A stretch of 49,986 bases of DNA from Burkholderiales bacterium (GCA_017302655.1 JAFLDE010000022.1:1-49986), one strand, 5' to 3'. Counted from the first letter of the stretch, positions 15,813 through 25,754 are shown. Numbers and translations: made by a program. The notes: generated by a model from the letters alone, not told the origin.

Positions 15813-18071
15813 TCACAGCCGTGCGCTGAAGGAAAGCTGGAACTGACGGGGCGCGCCGGGCAGCAGGGTCTGCGCGTTGCCGGCGGGGTCGCTGTTGACG
15901 AAATCGTTGCTGCCCAGCGTGGCGATGTGGCGGTGATCGCCAAGGTTGTGAACGTTCAACTGCAAACGCGCGGTCTTCAGCGCTCCCAGGGTGCCCAGAT
16001 ACCGTCCGGCACCCAGGTGCACGAGCACCCGGCCTGGGACCGAGGCGTCATTCAGGTAGCTGTAAAAGCGGCGTGATTGCGCGTCTATGCCCAATTCGGC
16101 GAACCAGCGGCCGTCGTCGTGGCGCAGTTGGCCCTTGAGGAGCCGGCGGGGCGCGTCCACCACCGTCTTGCCGGCCGAGGCCACACGGAGCAGCTGGCCG
16201 ACTGCATCGCGGCTGAGCACGTCGTCACGGTAGGTGGAACGGTTCAGGCTGAGGCTGGCCGTGGCGGTGAGCGTGGGTCGCAAGCGCAAGGACAGCGCGC
16301 CTTCCAGGCCCAGGCTCTGCACACGACCGACGTTGGACAGTACGCTGGGGTTGCCCAGGATGGCCGCGCCCTGGGTGACGCTGAGCAGGCGGTCGTGGAA
16401 GTTCACCGCGTAGGCCGTCAGCGCGGCCTGCCATCGCGGATGGCTGGCCCGCCAGCCGGCCTCGAACTGACTGGCGCGTTCGGGGCGCAGGCGGTCGCGG
16501 ATCGCGTCGAAACCCGCTTGCGTCGTTGCGAAGGGGCTGGTCCCTGTGGCCGCCGCTTGAAAGGCGCGCAGGTTGCGCGACAGGCTCACGAACCACTCTT
16601 CGGAAGGACTGAACTCGTACACGAGACCGAGTTGGGGCAGGAAGCCGTCCTGCGAACGGATGCTGCCCTCGGGGCCGCTGCCCTGACGGCGTTCGGCACG
16701 CGTTTGAGCACGCAGAGCCTTGAAGCCCGCCTGCAGGCGCAGCGCCGGGCTGAGGCTCCAGGTGTCGGCCACCGAGGCTTGCACGGTGCGCGTGCGGAAG
16801 CGGTAGGCCCAGTCCGTTCGGAAGGCGGCCTGCGGGAACGCATAGGGGCTGGGCACGGCGCCGGGCGGAGTGGCATAAAGGCGGCGTGCCTGCTCAAAGT
16901 CGTTGTCTTCCAGCCAGAGCGAGGCCCGCCACCGGTGCGCCCCCGGCGAACGCTCCAGCACGCTGCTCAGGCCTTGGCGGCGCAGTCGGTACTCGGTGGT
17001 GCGTAGCGCCAGCGGCGTGCCGTCGGGTGAACTGGTGTAGGGCGTGTACCAGAGCCCGCGGCCGTCGTTGTGATGCCGGTAGGCGGTGCTTCGCAGCGTG
17101 GTTTCCTCGCCGTCGCGCAGCTCCAGGCTGAGTGCGGCCAAGCGGTCCTTGCGCAGGCCGGCGCCGGCGTAGTAGGCGTCGTCGCAGGCACTTTGGTAGG
17201 GCGCTGCGCCGTTGCCGCAGAGCAGGCGCGAGGCCTGCAGCGCCGCTTCAAAGTCTGGAAAGAAGTTGTCCCAGCGCCAGCCCAGGCGGGCGATCTGCGA
17301 CAGCGAGAGATCCTGGTAGTCCAACTCCTGGCGGTCTGAGCGGGTGAGCAAGGCGCTGAACCGGTGTGGGCCGAGCTCGCGCAGCAGCTTGAGCGCATAC
17401 TGCTCGTGGCGCTGCTGGCCATCCCCTTTCCATTTGTCGGCGCGCTGCCTCATGGCGCTGAGGAAGACGCGACCGAGGACGGTGTCGCCGCTGTCCAGGC
17501 GCCAGTGGCTTCGCTCTTGCCCATGGCTGCCCAGCGTCTGCGCCGCGCGCAGGCCGAAGGTGCTTCCGGGTTCGGCGGATGCGAACTGCAGCGTGCCGCC
17601 CAGGTTGCTGGACGAAGGCGTGTCCAGCGCGCCGCTGCCTTGCGAGAGCTCGGCACGTGCCACGTCCTCGCTGGCGATGGCGCGGCTGATGTGCAGCCCG
17701 TTGAGGCTGCCGTAGCTCATGTCGCCCAGCGGCACGCCGTCCAGGGTGAAGCCAAGCTGGCTCTGTGCGAAGCCACGAAGCGCCACGCGCACCGACCATT
17801 CGTACACACCCTGGGCGTCGGCCGACTGGAAACTCACCCCCGGCAGGCGCGCTACCGTGGCCAGCGGACTCTGCCCAGGAGCGGCCGCCTCGAATTCGTT
17901 GCGGCCCACGCCGTGCACCGAGCGGACCTGACCGCGCCCGAGGGTGACGGTCACGGATTGCAGCGCGAGGGTGGGCTCCGCTTCGGAAATTTCGCCAGCT
18001 GCCAGGCGGGTAGCGCCTGTTGTGCTGAGGCTCAGGGCGAGCCATGCGGCGGCGCTGGGGCGAAGGGACAT
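15813..18071 (-). CDS. TonB-dependent outer-membrane receptor
   Basis: A 752-residue outer-membrane receptor. A signal peptide is followed by a plug domain (SPLATVARLPGVSFQSADAQG, RGFAQSQLGFTLDGVPLGD, SSNLGGTLQF) and a long beta-barrel with many alternating aromatic strands, ending FQLSFSARL. TonB receptors import siderophores, vitamin B12, carbohydrates or other scarce ligands using proton-motive energy. The plug-region pattern (LDGVPLGDMSYGSLNG) resembles receptors for non-siderophore substrates, but the ligand cannot be decided. ATG 18071 is preferred over an in-frame TTG two codons earlier. The stop overlaps the possible start of the serine hydrolase gene, so hydrolysis and uptake of the same compound is a reasonable guess. 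Confidence 0.9.
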   Translation of the reverse strand: MSLRPSAAAWLALSLSTTGATRLAAGEISEAEPTLALQSVTVTLGRGQVRSVHGVGRNEFEAAAPGQSPLATVARLPGVSFQSADAQGVYEWSVRVALRGFAQSQLGFTLDGVPLGDMSYGSLNGLHISRAIASEDVARAELSQGSGALDTPSSSNLGGTLQFASAEPGSTFGLRAAQTLGSHGQERSHWRLDSGDTVLGRVFLSAMRQRADKWKGDGQQRHEQYALKLLRELGPHRFSALLTRSDRQELDYQDLSLSQIARLGWRWDNFFPDFEAALQASRLLCGNGAAPYQSACDDAYYAGAGLRKDRLAALSLELRDGEETTLRSTAYRHHNDGRGLWYTPYTSSPDGTPLALRTTEYRLRRQGLSSVLERSPGAHRWRASLWLEDNDFEQARRLYATPPGAVPSPYAFPQAAFRTDWAYRFRTRTVQASVADTWSLSPALRLQAGFKALRAQTRAERRQGSGPEGSIRSQDGFLPQLGLVYEFSPSEEWFVSLSRNLRAFQAAATGTSPFATTQAGFDAIRDRLRPERASQFEAGWRASHPRWQAALTAYAVNFHDRLLSVTQGAAILGNPSVLSNVGRVQSLGLEGALSLRLRPTLTATASLSLNRSTYRDDVLSRDAVGQLLRVASAGKTVVDAPRRLLKGQLRHDDGRWFAELGIDAQSRRFYSYLNDASVPGRVLVHLGAGRYLGTLGALKTARLQLNVHNLGDHRHIATLGSNDFVNSDPAGNAQTLLPGAPRQFQLSFSARL

Positions 18072-18134
18072 GGGCAAATGCTATGGGTTAAGCGCGCCAT
18101 CTGTGGCACGCACTATGCTCGCCACTGCTTCGTC

Positions 18135-18977
18135 ATGCTCTCATTTATTCGCACTTCCCGCATCGTGTGCAGAGCCTTGGCCCTGAGTGCCGGGGTTGGG
18201 CTGCCAAGCGCTGCCGCCCATGCTTCCGCACCGCATGGGCCATTGATGACGGTACGCGTGTGCGACGACGTCAACGAGTGGCCGCCCTTCACCTACTTGC
18301 GAAGCCGCGGCGAGCATGGCGCATCGGCCTCACGCAGTGCACAGGAAGTGGTGGGCTACGCCGTCGACGTGCTCCAGCGCATCCTCAGGCCCAAGGGCAT
18401 CGCCGTCCAGATCGACCTGTTGCCTTGGGTGCGCTGCTTGCGCGAGGTCGAGTCCGGCCAGATGTATCAGATGGCCTTGAATGCCAGCCACAGCGCTGAG
18501 CGAGAGCGGCAGTTTCTGCTGTCGCTGCCCTACTACGACACCACCCACGCCTACTTCTACTCGCGCCGCCGCTTTCCGCAAGGCTTGTCGATTCGCAGCG
18601 CTCAGGATCTGGTCAAGCATGAGGTTTGCGGCGTCCACGGCTACAACTACTCGGCCTACGGTCTGCGCGACGACCAGGTGGACCGTGGCGCGCTGAACTT
18701 CAGCCGCGTCATCGCCAAACTGCTGGCTGACCGCTGCGAAGTGGGCGTTGAAAAGCTCGAAGCCGTGCAGGCGGGCCGCCATGACGGGCAGCCCCTTTTG
18801 GCCAACCCCGACATCGCCTTCGCGCCCATCCCAGGCATGCCCAAAGCGGAATTCCACATGCTCGTTTCGCGCCGCCACCCACAAGGGCAAGCCCTGTTGG
18901 ACCTGCTCAACCAGGGCATTCGCGACCTACGCGCGACGGGCCAGTTGAAGGCACTTCGCCAGTTGCATCAGCCCTGA
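18135..18977 (+). CDS. periplasmic solute-binding protein-like (SBP family 3-like)
   Basis: A 280-residue exported protein. The signal peptide (residues 1-31, ending AAAHAS) leads into TVRVCDDVNEWPPFTYL and VVGYAVDVLQRIL, the start of a type II periplasmic binding fold. MALNASHSAERERQFLLSLPYYDTTHAYFYSRRR and VCGVHGYNYSAYG continue the amino-acid-binding (SBP_bac_3) pattern. No transporter genes are adjacent. Orphan proteins of this type in betaproteobacteria may act as sensors or scavengers. It diverges from the TonB receptor gene with about 60 bases between the starts and converges on the CPBP gene. Confidence 0.8.
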   Translation: MLSFIRTSRIVCRALALSAGVGLPSAAAHASAPHGPLMTVRVCDDVNEWPPFTYLRSRGEHGASASRSAQEVVGYAVDVLQRILRPKGIAVQIDLLPWVRCLREVESGQMYQMALNASHSAERERQFLLSLPYYDTTHAYFYSRRRFPQGLSIRSAQDLVKHEVCGVHGYNYSAYGLRDDQVDRGALNFSRVIAKLLADRCEVGVEKLEAVQAGRHDGQPLLANPDIAFAPIPGMPKAEFHMLVSRRHPQGQALLDLLNQGIRDLRATGQLKALRQLHQP

Positions 18978-19028
18978 TTGCGGGATGAAGCAAGGCGCCG
19001 GGTGGCGGTGGTAGCCGCCAACGCCGCC

Positions 19029-19697
19029 TCAATGCTGCGTCGGATCCACGAGGTTGAGCAGCACCAGCGCCGACAGGCCGAGCGCATTGGCCAACAAGTG
19101 ACCGAGCACGCACCAGCGCAGGCTGTGCGTGCGCTGGTAGGCCAGGCCCCACACGAGGCCGACGAAAAAGAGCGCGGCCAAGGCTTCGGGTTTGCGCAGC
19201 GGCAACGAGTGGATGCCCCAGATCTGCGGGTGGCTCAGCGCGAACCCAGCGCTGCTCCAGAGCAGGCTCTGCCACCAGCCCCAGGCGCGACTGCGGTCCA
19301 TCAGCAGACCTCGCCAATAGGCTTCCTCGAACCAGGGGTTGACGAGGGCAAAGACCAGCCAGGCGAGCACGAGCGACGTGCTGTCGAGCAGGCCGGCATG
19401 GCGCAGGAATCCGGGCAGGGAGAGGAGGCCGACCAGCACCGCCAGCGTCGACCAGAAGCCGGCGTTCAGTCGCGAGCCCGCCGCTGGCCCGAAGCGCCGG
19501 CGGCTGTGTTCCAGGCCCTCGTGGCGCAACAGCAGGATGATGGCCAGCCAGAACACCAGCATGGTGGGCACCCAGGCCCAGACGCCGATGAAGAGGCCCG
19601 CAAGGCCTTGAGTCGCTACGCAGAGTGCGACCAGTGCGAGCGGCGACAGCGCGAGGAGCCGATCGAGCCGTCGGCTAGGCGCTGGATCGGGGTTCAA
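19029..19697 (-). CDS. CPBP family intramembrane metalloprotease (CAAX-like)
   Basis: A 222-residue membrane protein with about six hydrophobic helices. The Abi/CPBP catalytic motifs are present: EEAYWR (EExxxR) in [18 protein letters not shown] (FxxxH) in [10 protein letters not shown], and HLLAN (HxxxN) near the C-terminus. CPBP proteins are glutamic/metal-dependent intramembrane proteases; bacterial roles are diverse and mostly unknown. No ATG lies near the start. The most likely start is TTG at 19697, which overlaps the ddhC stop as TTGA; upstream codons in this frame are the shadow of ddhC. It is the last gene of the glycosyltransferase/ddh operon. Confidence 0.8.
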   Translation of the reverse strand: MNPDPAPSRRLDRLLALSPLALVALCVATQGLAGLFIGVWAWVPTMLVFWLAIILLLRHEGLEHSRRRFGPAAGSRLNAGFWSTLAVLVGLLSLPGFLRHAGLLDSTSLVLAWLVFALVNPWFEEAYWRGLLMDRSRAWGWWQSLLWSSAGFALSHPQIWGIHSLPLRKPEALAALFFVGLVWGLAYQRTHSLRWCVLGHLLANALGLSALVLLNLVDPTQH

Positions 19698-21064
19698 AAG
19701 TTCAGCCCGAAGAAGGTCTCGATCTGCGTGGCGATGAAGTCGAGCTTGGACTCGTCCAGCCCCGGGTGCACACCGATCCAGAAGGTGCCGTTCATCACGG
19801 CGTCGGTGTTCGGCAGTCTGCCCACGCAGCGGAAAGTCTGGTTCGTCATGTAGGGCTGCCGGGTGAGGTTGCCGGCAAAGAGCAGGCGTGTGCCGATGCG
19901 CTGCTGGTCCAGGAAGCGCAGCAGGTCCACGCGCTGCAGCCCGCATTCGGGGCGCAGGTGCAGCGGGAAGCCGAACCAGCTCGGTTCGCTATGCGCCGTA
20001 GCCTCGGGCAGCACGAGGAACTCGGCGCAGCTTTGCAGGCGTGCTTTGAGGAACTCGAAGTGCCGGCGCCGCGTGGCGATGAAGCCAGGGAGCCGATCCA
20101 ACTGCGCCAGCGCGCAGGCGGCCTGCATGTCGCTGATCTTCAGGTTGTAGCCGTTGTGGCTGTAGATGTACTTGTGGTCGTAGCCGTGCGGCAGGCTGCC
20201 CAGCTGCCAATCGAAACGCTTGCCGCAGGTGTTGTCTTTCCCGGGGGGGCAGTAGCAGTCGCGGCCCCAATCGCGGAAGGACTCGGCGATGCGCTTGAAC
20301 ATCGGGTCGCGCATGAACACTGCGCCCCCTTCGCCCATGGTGATGTGGTGCGCCGGGTAGAAGGACAGCGTGGCGATGTCACCAAAGCTGCCCACCGGGC
20401 GGCCTCGGTAGCTGGCGCCTAGCGCGTCGCAGCAGTCTTCCACCAGCCACAGCCCGTGCTGGCGGCAAAAGGCGGTGACGGCGTCGAGATTGAACGGGTT
20501 GCCCAGCGCGTGGGCCAGCATGACGGCCTTGGTGCGTGGGCTCAATGCCGCTTCGAGCTGGGCGACGTCGATGTTGTGCGTGGCGAGGTCCACATCGACG
20601 AACACCGGCACGGCGCCGAACTGCAGGATGGGGTTGACCGTGGTGGGGAAGCCGGCGGCGACACCGATGACCTCGTCGCCTCGTTGGATGGCACGTTCAC
20701 CCAGCAGCGGCGAGGTCAGGGTGCTGAAGGCCACCAGGTTGGCGCTGGAGCCGCTGTTCACGCTGAGCACGTAGGGCACGCCCAGGATCTGTGCGAGTCG
20801 TGCTTCAAAGGCGGTGTTGAAGCGGCCGGTGGTCAGCCAGCCGTCAAGCGCCGCGTCGACCATGCCTTGGAGCTCGGGCGCTCCGATGACCTTGCCGCTG
20901 GGTGGCAGCACGCTTTGGCCGGGCACAAAGGCCTGCGGTGCTTCGTGGGTGAGCGCGGCGTACTCGGCCACCAGGGCGCGAATCTGCGCGCGCAGGCGCT
21001 CAGCCTCGGGCTGCGGGTGAGGGGAGGGCGCAAGGGTTGGCGCGGCGGCCTGGATGGGAATCAT
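19694..21064 (-). CDS. ddhC: CDP-6-deoxy-4-keto-D-glucose 3-dehydrase (E1, RfbH/DdhC)
   Basis: PMP-dependent, iron-sulfur dehydrase that removes the C3 hydroxyl of CDP-4-keto-6-deoxy-D-glucose, working with the reductase DdhD. It has the DegT/AHBA aminotransferase fold, but two features identify E1. First, the PLP-binding lysine is replaced by histidine (H239 in [14 protein letters not shown]). Second, four cysteines fit the [2Fe-2S] spacing of E1 (C212, then C270, C272, C280 in [12 protein letters not shown]). The length of 456 aa is slightly above the usual 437, owing to an N-terminal extension. The start ATG overlaps the ddhB stop (ATGA). Confidence 0.93.
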   Translation of the reverse strand: MIPIQAAAPTLAPSPHPQPEAERLRAQIRALVAEYAALTHEAPQAFVPGQSVLPPSGKVIGAPELQGMVDAALDGWLTTGRFNTAFEARLAQILGVPYVLSVNSGSSANLVAFSTLTSPLLGERAIQRGDEVIGVAAGFPTTVNPILQFGAVPVFVDVDLATHNIDVAQLEAALSPRTKAVMLAHALGNPFNLDAVTAFCRQHGLWLVEDCCDALGASYRGRPVGSFGDIATLSFYPAHHITMGEGGAVFMRDPMFKRIAESFRDWGRDCYCPPGKDNTCGKRFDWQLGSLPHGYDHKYIYSHNGYNLKISDMQAACALAQLDRLPGFIATRRRHFEFLKARLQSCAEFLVLPEATAHSEPSWFGFPLHLRPECGLQRVDLLRFLDQQRIGTRLLFAGNLTRQPYMTNQTFRCVGRLPNTDAVMNGTFWIGVHPGLDESKLDFIATQIETFFGLNF

Positions 21065-22101
21065 GCGGACTCGAAATCTTGGATTTGCAGGAGCGAGAAA
21101 GCCTGCATGTCCTGGCCGGCGCGCCAGGCTTGGTGCCATTGCAAGGTGGCGGCCAGGGCCTGCGGAAGCCGCCAGCGCGGCGTCCAGTGCAGGCGGTGGC
21201 GGGCGCGTGCGATGTCCAACTCCAGCCGGCCGGCTTCGTGCGGATGCTCACCCGGCTGCGCGGCCGATTGCGCGCCTAGCTGCTCGACGATGCGCGCCAC
21301 GGGCAGCGCGTCGCCGGCCTCGGGGCCGAAGTTCCAGGCGGTCTCCAGGCCGGGCTCACCCGCAAGCAGGCCGGCGGCCAGGCGAAGGTAGCCGCTCAAG
21401 GGTTCGAGCACATGCTGCCAGGGCCGGGTGCTGTGCGGATGGCGAAGGGGCACGGGGCGACCTTCATCCAGGGCCTTGAGCACGTCGGGCAGCAGGCGAT
21501 CCGCCGCCCAGTCGCCTCCGCCGATCACATTGCCGGCGCGCGCGCTGGCCACGCGGCAGCCTTGTGCGTCCAGGAAACTCTGCCGGTAGCTTTGCACCAG
21601 CAGTTCGCAGGCGGCCTTGCTGGCGCTGTAGGGGTCGTGGCCACCCAGCGGGTCGTTTTCGCGGTAGGGGTGCTCCCATTCGCGGTTTTCGTAGACCTTG
21701 TCGGTGGTGATGACGACGACGGCGCGGCAACTGCCGCTGGCGCGCAGGGCGTCGAGCACATGCGCGGTGCCCTGCACATTGGTGGCCCAGGTGGCGAGCG
21801 GGTCGCGATAGCTCTCCCGCACCAAGGGCTGGGCGGCCAGGTGCAGCAGCAGTTCGGGCTGCACCTGCGTCACGCAGGCGGCGACGGCCTCCCGGTCGCG
21901 CAGGTCGGCCACGGTGTGCGAGGCCATGGTTTCCCGCACGCGGGCCACCTCGAACAGAGAAGGCTGGGTGTTCGGTGCCAGCGCGAAGCCGTGCACCTGG
22001 GCGCCCAACTGGCTCAACCACAAGGCCAGCCAGCCGCCCTTGAAGCCGGTGTGCCCGGTGAGCAGGACGCGACGGCCCTTCAGGATTGCCAGGTTTTCCA
22101 T
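21061..22101 (-). CDS. ddhB: CDP-glucose 4,6-dehydratase
   Basis: Second enzyme of the 3,6-dideoxyhexose route: CDP-D-glucose to CDP-4-keto-6-deoxy-D-glucose, NAD-dependent. It is an extended SDR of 346 residues with [14 protein letters not shown] (NAD site typical of RfbG), [27 protein letters not shown] and the catalytic [11 protein letters not shown] (YxxxK), then [19 protein letters not shown]. The start ATG lies 22 bases inside the end of ddhA and the stop overlaps ddhC, so expression is tightly coupled. The length is close to that of Salmonella/Yersinia RfbG/DdhB (about 357 aa). Confidence 0.93.
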   Translation of the reverse strand: MENLAILKGRRVLLTGHTGFKGGWLALWLSQLGAQVHGFALAPNTQPSLFEVARVRETMASHTVADLRDREAVAACVTQVQPELLLHLAAQPLVRESYRDPLATWATNVQGTAHVLDALRASGSCRAVVVITTDKVYENREWEHPYRENDPLGGHDPYSASKAACELLVQSYRQSFLDAQGCRVASARAGNVIGGGDWAADRLLPDVLKALDEGRPVPLRHPHSTRPWQHVLEPLSGYLRLAAGLLAGEPGLETAWNFGPEAGDALPVARIVEQLGAQSAAQPGEHPHEAGRLELDIARARHRLHWTPRWRLPQALAATLQWHQAWRAGQDMQAFSLLQIQDFESA

Positions 22102-22856
22102 GGCGCCCTTCCACTCGCCCACAGCTCTTCGAGCAAGTTCTTGTCGCGTAGGGTGTCCATCGGCTGCCAGAAACCGTCGTGCGCGAAGGCCATGAGTTCG
22201 CCCTCCGCCGCCAGCCCGGCCAGCGGGGCCTGTTCCCACACGCAGTCGTCACCAGTGAGGCGCGCCAGCACGTGCGGCGACAGCACGAAGAAGCCGCCGT
22301 TGATGCGTCCGCCCTCGCCGCGTGGCTTCTCCTGGAAGGCGCGCACGCGGTCGCCGTCCATGTCCAGCGCACCGAAACGAGCGGGCGGATACACGGCGGT
22401 GAGCGTGGCCTGCTTGCCGTGCGCCTTGTGGAAGTCGAGCGAGGCGCCGATGTCGAGGTCGGACACGCCGTCGCCATAGGTGAAGCAGAAGGCTTCGTCG
22501 CGCTCCACATAGCGCGCCACGCGCTGCAGGCGGCCGCCCGTCATGGTGTGTTCGCCGGTGTCCACCACGGTCACGTTCCAGGGCTCGGCACGCTTGTGGT
22601 GCACCTCCATGCGGTTGCTGCGCATGTCGAAGGTGACGTCGCTCTGCGTCATGAAGTAGTTCGCGAAGAACTCCTTGATGACGCTGCCCTTGTAGCCGCA
22701 GCAGATCACGAAGTCATTGATGCCATGTGCGGCATACATCTTCAGGATGTGCCAGAGGATGGGCCGACCGCCCACCTCGACCATGGGTTTGGGCCGCAGG
22801 GCGGTCTCTTCGCTGATGCGGGTGCCCAGGCCCCCGGCAAGGATGACGGCTTTCAT
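22080..22856 (-). CDS. ddhA: glucose-1-phosphate cytidylyltransferase
   Basis: First committed enzyme: glucose-1-phosphate plus CTP to CDP-glucose. A 258-residue nucleotidyltransferase with the N-terminal [27 protein letters not shown] motif, [18 protein letters not shown] (metal-binding Asp) and RINGGFFVL, all characteristic of RfbF. The length is the same as the enterobacterial enzyme (about 257 aa). It begins seven bases after the ddhD stop and overlaps ddhB at its 3' end. Confidence 0.94.
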   Translation of the reverse strand: MKAVILAGGLGTRISEETALRPKPMVEVGGRPILWHILKMYAAHGINDFVICCGYKGSVIKEFFANYFMTQSDVTFDMRSNRMEVHHKRAEPWNVTVVDTGEHTMTGGRLQRVARYVERDEAFCFTYGDGVSDLDIGASLDFHKAHGKQATLTAVYPPARFGALDMDGDRVRAFQEKPRGEGGRINGGFFVLSPHVLARLTGDDCVWEQAPLAGLAAEGELMAFAHDGFWQPMDTLRDKNLLEELWASGRAPWKTWQS

Positions 22857-22863
22857 CAGGGTC

Positions 22864-23826
22864 TCAGGTACTCGCTACGAAGGCGTCGGCGTGGAAGTGG
22901 CGGGGCGGCAGGCCGTGCGACAGGTAGAGCGCACGGGCCGACTCGATCATCGCCGGGTTGCCGCAGGCGAACACCCGGTCGGCCTGCGCCGGGGCATGCT
23001 GCTGCACATGGCCATGGGCCCCTGTCCAGGCGGGGTCGCGCGAGCAGACCGGCACGAAGTGCAGCCAGGGCTGAGGAGCGGGCTGAACGTAGAGGTCGCT
23101 GGACTGGCGATTGCCCCAGAGCAGGGTGACATGGGCGGGACGATGCGTTTGCGGCTGACTCGCCAGCGCTTCCAGCATGGCCTTGAAGGGCGCGATGCCC
23201 GTGCCCGTGGCCAGCCAGACCAGACGCTGTCCGCTCGCCTCGCCCAGGTGAAAGCTGCCGCGCGGGCCGCGCAGGTGCATGAGGCCACCGACTTGCAGCT
23301 GGCTGAACAGCCAATCACTCATCGCACCGCCGGCGACGCGGCGGATGTGCAGCTCCACGCCCTGCGCCGGGTTGGCGTTGGCGATGGAATAGGCGCGTCG
23401 CAGGCCACCCGGGGCGATCAGCTCCAGGTACTGGCCGGGCAGCCAGCGCAGCCCATGCTGTGAGGGCAGGCGCAGGCGCAGCACGAGAAGGTCGGGAGCC
23501 GGGCGTTCTAGCTGAGCCACACGGCAGGGCAGGGTCAGGGTGCGCAGGCGGGCCAGTTCGGCCTGGTCTTCCAGTTCGAGCCGGGCGTCGGCGTCCACGG
23601 TGTCGGTGCAGCTCAGCAGCCAGCCGGCCGCACGCTCGGCAGTGCTCAGGCAGTCCTCGCCCTGCAGATGCCGGCCTGGCTGGCTGCACTGCGCCTTGCA
23701 GGCGCCGCAGCGGCCGGTGCGGCAGCTGTGCGCCAGGCTCAGGCCGGCATGCGCGGCGGCATCCAGCAAGGTGACGCCGGGAGGCACCTGGAAGGCCTTC
23801 CCGTCGACCAGCTCGACGCGGCTCAT
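22864..23826 (-). CDS. ddhD: CDP-6-deoxy-delta-3,4-glucoseen reductase (E3, RfbI/DdhD)
   Basis: A 320-residue reductase that passes electrons from NAD(P)H through FAD and a plant-type [2Fe-2S] centre to the DdhC-bound intermediate. The N-terminal ferredoxin domain has C35, C40 and C43 ([10 protein letters not shown]) and C73 (LLSCTD). It is followed by the FAD domain ([20 protein letters not shown]) and the NAD domain ([29 protein letters not shown]). Domain order equals enterobacterial RfbI/DdhD. The ATG at 23826 overlaps the stop of the upstream glycosyltransferase-like gene by four bases. Confidence 0.92.
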   Translation of the reverse strand: MSRVELVDGKAFQVPPGVTLLDAAAHAGLSLAHSCRTGRCGACKAQCSQPGRHLQGEDCLSTAERAAGWLLSCTDTVDADARLELEDQAELARLRTLTLPCRVAQLERPAPDLLVLRLRLPSQHGLRWLPGQYLELIAPGGLRRAYSIANANPAQGVELHIRRVAGGAMSDWLFSQLQVGGLMHLRGPRGSFHLGEASGQRLVWLATGTGIAPFKAMLEALASQPQTHRPAHVTLLWGNRQSSDLYVQPAPQPWLHFVPVCSRDPAWTGAHGHVQQHAPAQADRVFACGNPAMIESARALYLSHGLPPRHFHADAFVAST

Positions 23827-24704
23827 GAGGACGTGGCCTCGCGGTAGAAGCGCTGCGAGTGCGCGACGAATTCCCAAAGCATCTGGCGGAACATGGCGTG
23901 GTGGTAGCGGATGTTCTCCACGAACTCGGGCCGCGTGCGGCGTGCGCGCTCGATCTCGAAGGGTGTGTCGGCAAAGGCGTAGCCGCCGCTGCCGTGCTCG
24001 GTGGCTTCGATGTCGCGACGCGTCCAGGTCCAGCCGTGGTAGTTCTGCGTCTTCAGCACCACGGTAGCGCCGCAGAGGATGGCTTCGAGGTTGGTGGCGC
24101 TCAGGGTGTCGTAGCTGTAGAGGATGCGCGTGCGGCGCAGCTCGAACGCCAGCTCGGCGCGCGTGGGCGGCCAGCTGTAGCTGATTTCGCGGCAATCCGG
24201 CCGCGGTTCGCCGTTCTGGCCTACATAGCGGCCGCCCTTGCCAACCCAGAGCAGGTCCTGCGTGCGTTCGGGCGCGCCAAGGCAGTTGAAGAGCCCCAGA
24301 TCGACAGGCAGCAGGTACAGGGTGCGCTGGTCGCCGCGCTTCTCCTCTGGGAAGGCCTTGGAGTGGTAGAGGCGGTACTCGCGGGGGTTGTCGTCTGGCT
24401 TGCGGACTTCCTTGCCGAGCACGTAGCGCACCACGCGCCGCGCGTTGAAGGGATTGCCGTCCACCCCGTCCGGGTAGATGGTGATGGCCTCTTCCTGCAG
24501 GCGCGGCCAGAGCTGGTCGAAGTGGCCATTGAGCGCCGGCGTGTGCAGGGCCGGGTTCAGCTTCGGGCCGTCGCCGCTGAGGTCGCGCGTGAGCAGCAGC
24601 CAGGCTTCGATGCCTTGCAGGCGGAGCTCGTGGCAAAGCTCATGCAAGACACGCACGCCGGAGCTGACGCACCAGGTCGGGGTGACGATGACGTACGGCC
24701 TCAT
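23823..24704 (-). CDS. putative glycosyltransferase (GT-B-like)
   Basis: A 293-residue cytoplasmic protein. It opens with RPYVIVTPTWCVSSGVRVLHELCHELRLQG, a Rossmann strand followed by a helix typical of GT-B acceptor domains. It later has YSYDTLSATNLEAILCGATVVLK, resembling the donor-binding E-x7-E region of retaining glycosyltransferases. Overall similarity to a named family is weak. Its place between a GT2 enzyme and ddhD argues for transfer of a sugar in O-antigen or surface-glycan assembly. Both ends overlap neighbours by ATGA. Confidence 0.6.
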   Translation of the reverse strand: MRPYVIVTPTWCVSSGVRVLHELCHELRLQGIEAWLLLTRDLSGDGPKLNPALHTPALNGHFDQLWPRLQEEAITIYPDGVDGNPFNARRVVRYVLGKEVRKPDDNPREYRLYHSKAFPEEKRGDQRTLYLLPVDLGLFNCLGAPERTQDLLWVGKGGRYVGQNGEPRPDCREISYSWPPTRAELAFELRRTRILYSYDTLSATNLEAILCGATVVLKTQNYHGWTWTRRDIEATEHGSGGYAFADTPFEIERARRTRPEFVENIRYHHAMFRQMLWEFVAHSQRFYREATSS

Positions 24705-25618
24705 GAGTGAAACAACCGGTCAAAGGCCTGTCGCAGCACGCGTTGGATGGGTTCGGCATGGGTGGCACCCTCGCGCACCGCGTCGGCATGGCGGGTCAGG
24801 AAGGGCACCAGGCTGTCGAGTTGGTGGCGCAGCACGCGCTGGAAGGCGGTTTCGTCGGTGACGTACAGGCCCGCGGCGTTGGCGTCGAGTAGCAGCTGCA
24901 GCCACTCCACATTGGCGTTGAGGGCCTGCAGGGCACGGCGTTGGTCCTGCCCGCCGTGAAGGCGGAACTTGGAGAGTGGGTCGCGCAGGTAGACGACACG
25001 GCGGCCATGCATCAGCGAGAGCCAGGTCGCCACGTCACTCAGCACCTGATACTGGCGTCCGCAGAAGAAGCCAAAGCCAGCGCCCAGCTCCGTGCGCCGC
25101 ATCATCACCGTGGTGGGCTCGCCGATCACGTTGCCACCGGTCTGCAGCACGCGGTCACCGAGGGCCTGTCCCTGTACCACGGCATCGCTGCCGAACAGGG
25201 GCGCCGTTTCCGGCAAAGACGGCAGGTTGCGGCCTTGCGCGTCGATGAGCTGGCGGAAGGAGGTGACGAACGCGACGTCGGAGTTGGCTTCGAGGATCCC
25301 GAGCATGCGTTCCACCTTGTCGGGGTGGAAGAGGTCGTCGTCCATCAAAAAATTGACGTACTCGCCCCGTGCCTCGCTGAGGGCGTTCAGCCAGTTGTCC
25401 AGGTAGTAGCTGCGTTCTGGGCAGCGCAGGTAGCGGATGCGTGAGTCCTGCGCCAGCAGGTCGGCTACCGAGTCGCGGCTCGCATCGTTGCTGCCGTTGT
25501 CGCTGATCACGATGTCCAGGTTGGCCCAAGTCTGCGCCTGTGCGCTCTGCACCGCTTCACGAAGGTAGTCGGGGCGGTTGTGGGTCGGGATGAGAAGGCT
25601 GACCAGGGGTCCATGCAT
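24701..25618 (-). CDS. family 2 glycosyltransferase
   Basis: A GT-A-fold glycosyltransferase of 305 residues. The family-2 N-terminus VSLLIPTHNRPDYLREAVQSAQAQT is followed by IVISDNGSNDAS and the metal-binding FLMDDDLFHPDKV (DxD). There are no membrane helices, so it works at the cytoplasmic face on a lipid carrier or protein acceptor. It is the first gene of the overlapping run GT2-GT-ddhD-ddhA-ddhB-ddhC-CPBP and therefore likely just downstream of the operon promoter, which would lie in 25619-25800. Confidence 0.9.
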   Translation of the reverse strand: MHGPLVSLLIPTHNRPDYLREAVQSAQAQTWANLDIVISDNGSNDASRDSVADLLAQDSRIRYLRCPERSYYLDNWLNALSEARGEYVNFLMDDDLFHPDKVERMLGILEANSDVAFVTSFRQLIDAQGRNLPSLPETAPLFGSDAVVQGQALGDRVLQTGGNVIGEPTTVMMRRTELGAGFGFFCGRQYQVLSDVATWLSLMHGRRVVYLRDPLSKFRLHGGQDQRRALQALNANVEWLQLLLDANAAGLYVTDETAFQRVLRHQLDSLVPFLTRHADAVREGATHAEPIQRVLRQAFDRLFHS

Positions 25619-25717
25619 GGCCCGCGCATCCTAGGGGCCGATGGTGGGGGCCCTTCCCCCGAACAAGCCCGGGATTTGGTCCGGTAGACGCGGGCCGCTG
25701 ACCCACCCGCAAAAGGG

Positions 25718-25750
25718 AACACCCCGCCGGCTGGGCCGGAGCGGGGTGTT
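25718..25750 (-). terminator. rho-independent terminator of the octapeptide-repeat gene
   Basis: A ten-base stem AACACCCCGC/GCGGGGTGTT with a CCGG-rich loop lies just downstream of the giant gene on the minus strand, followed there by CCCTTTT. Confidence 0.75.
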
Positions 25751-25754
25751 CGGG

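Noticed and set aside
19003-19020. Bidirectional terminator between the solute-binding protein and CPBP genes
   Set aside because: A six-base stem TGGCGG/CCGCCA exists but there is no T-run on either side.
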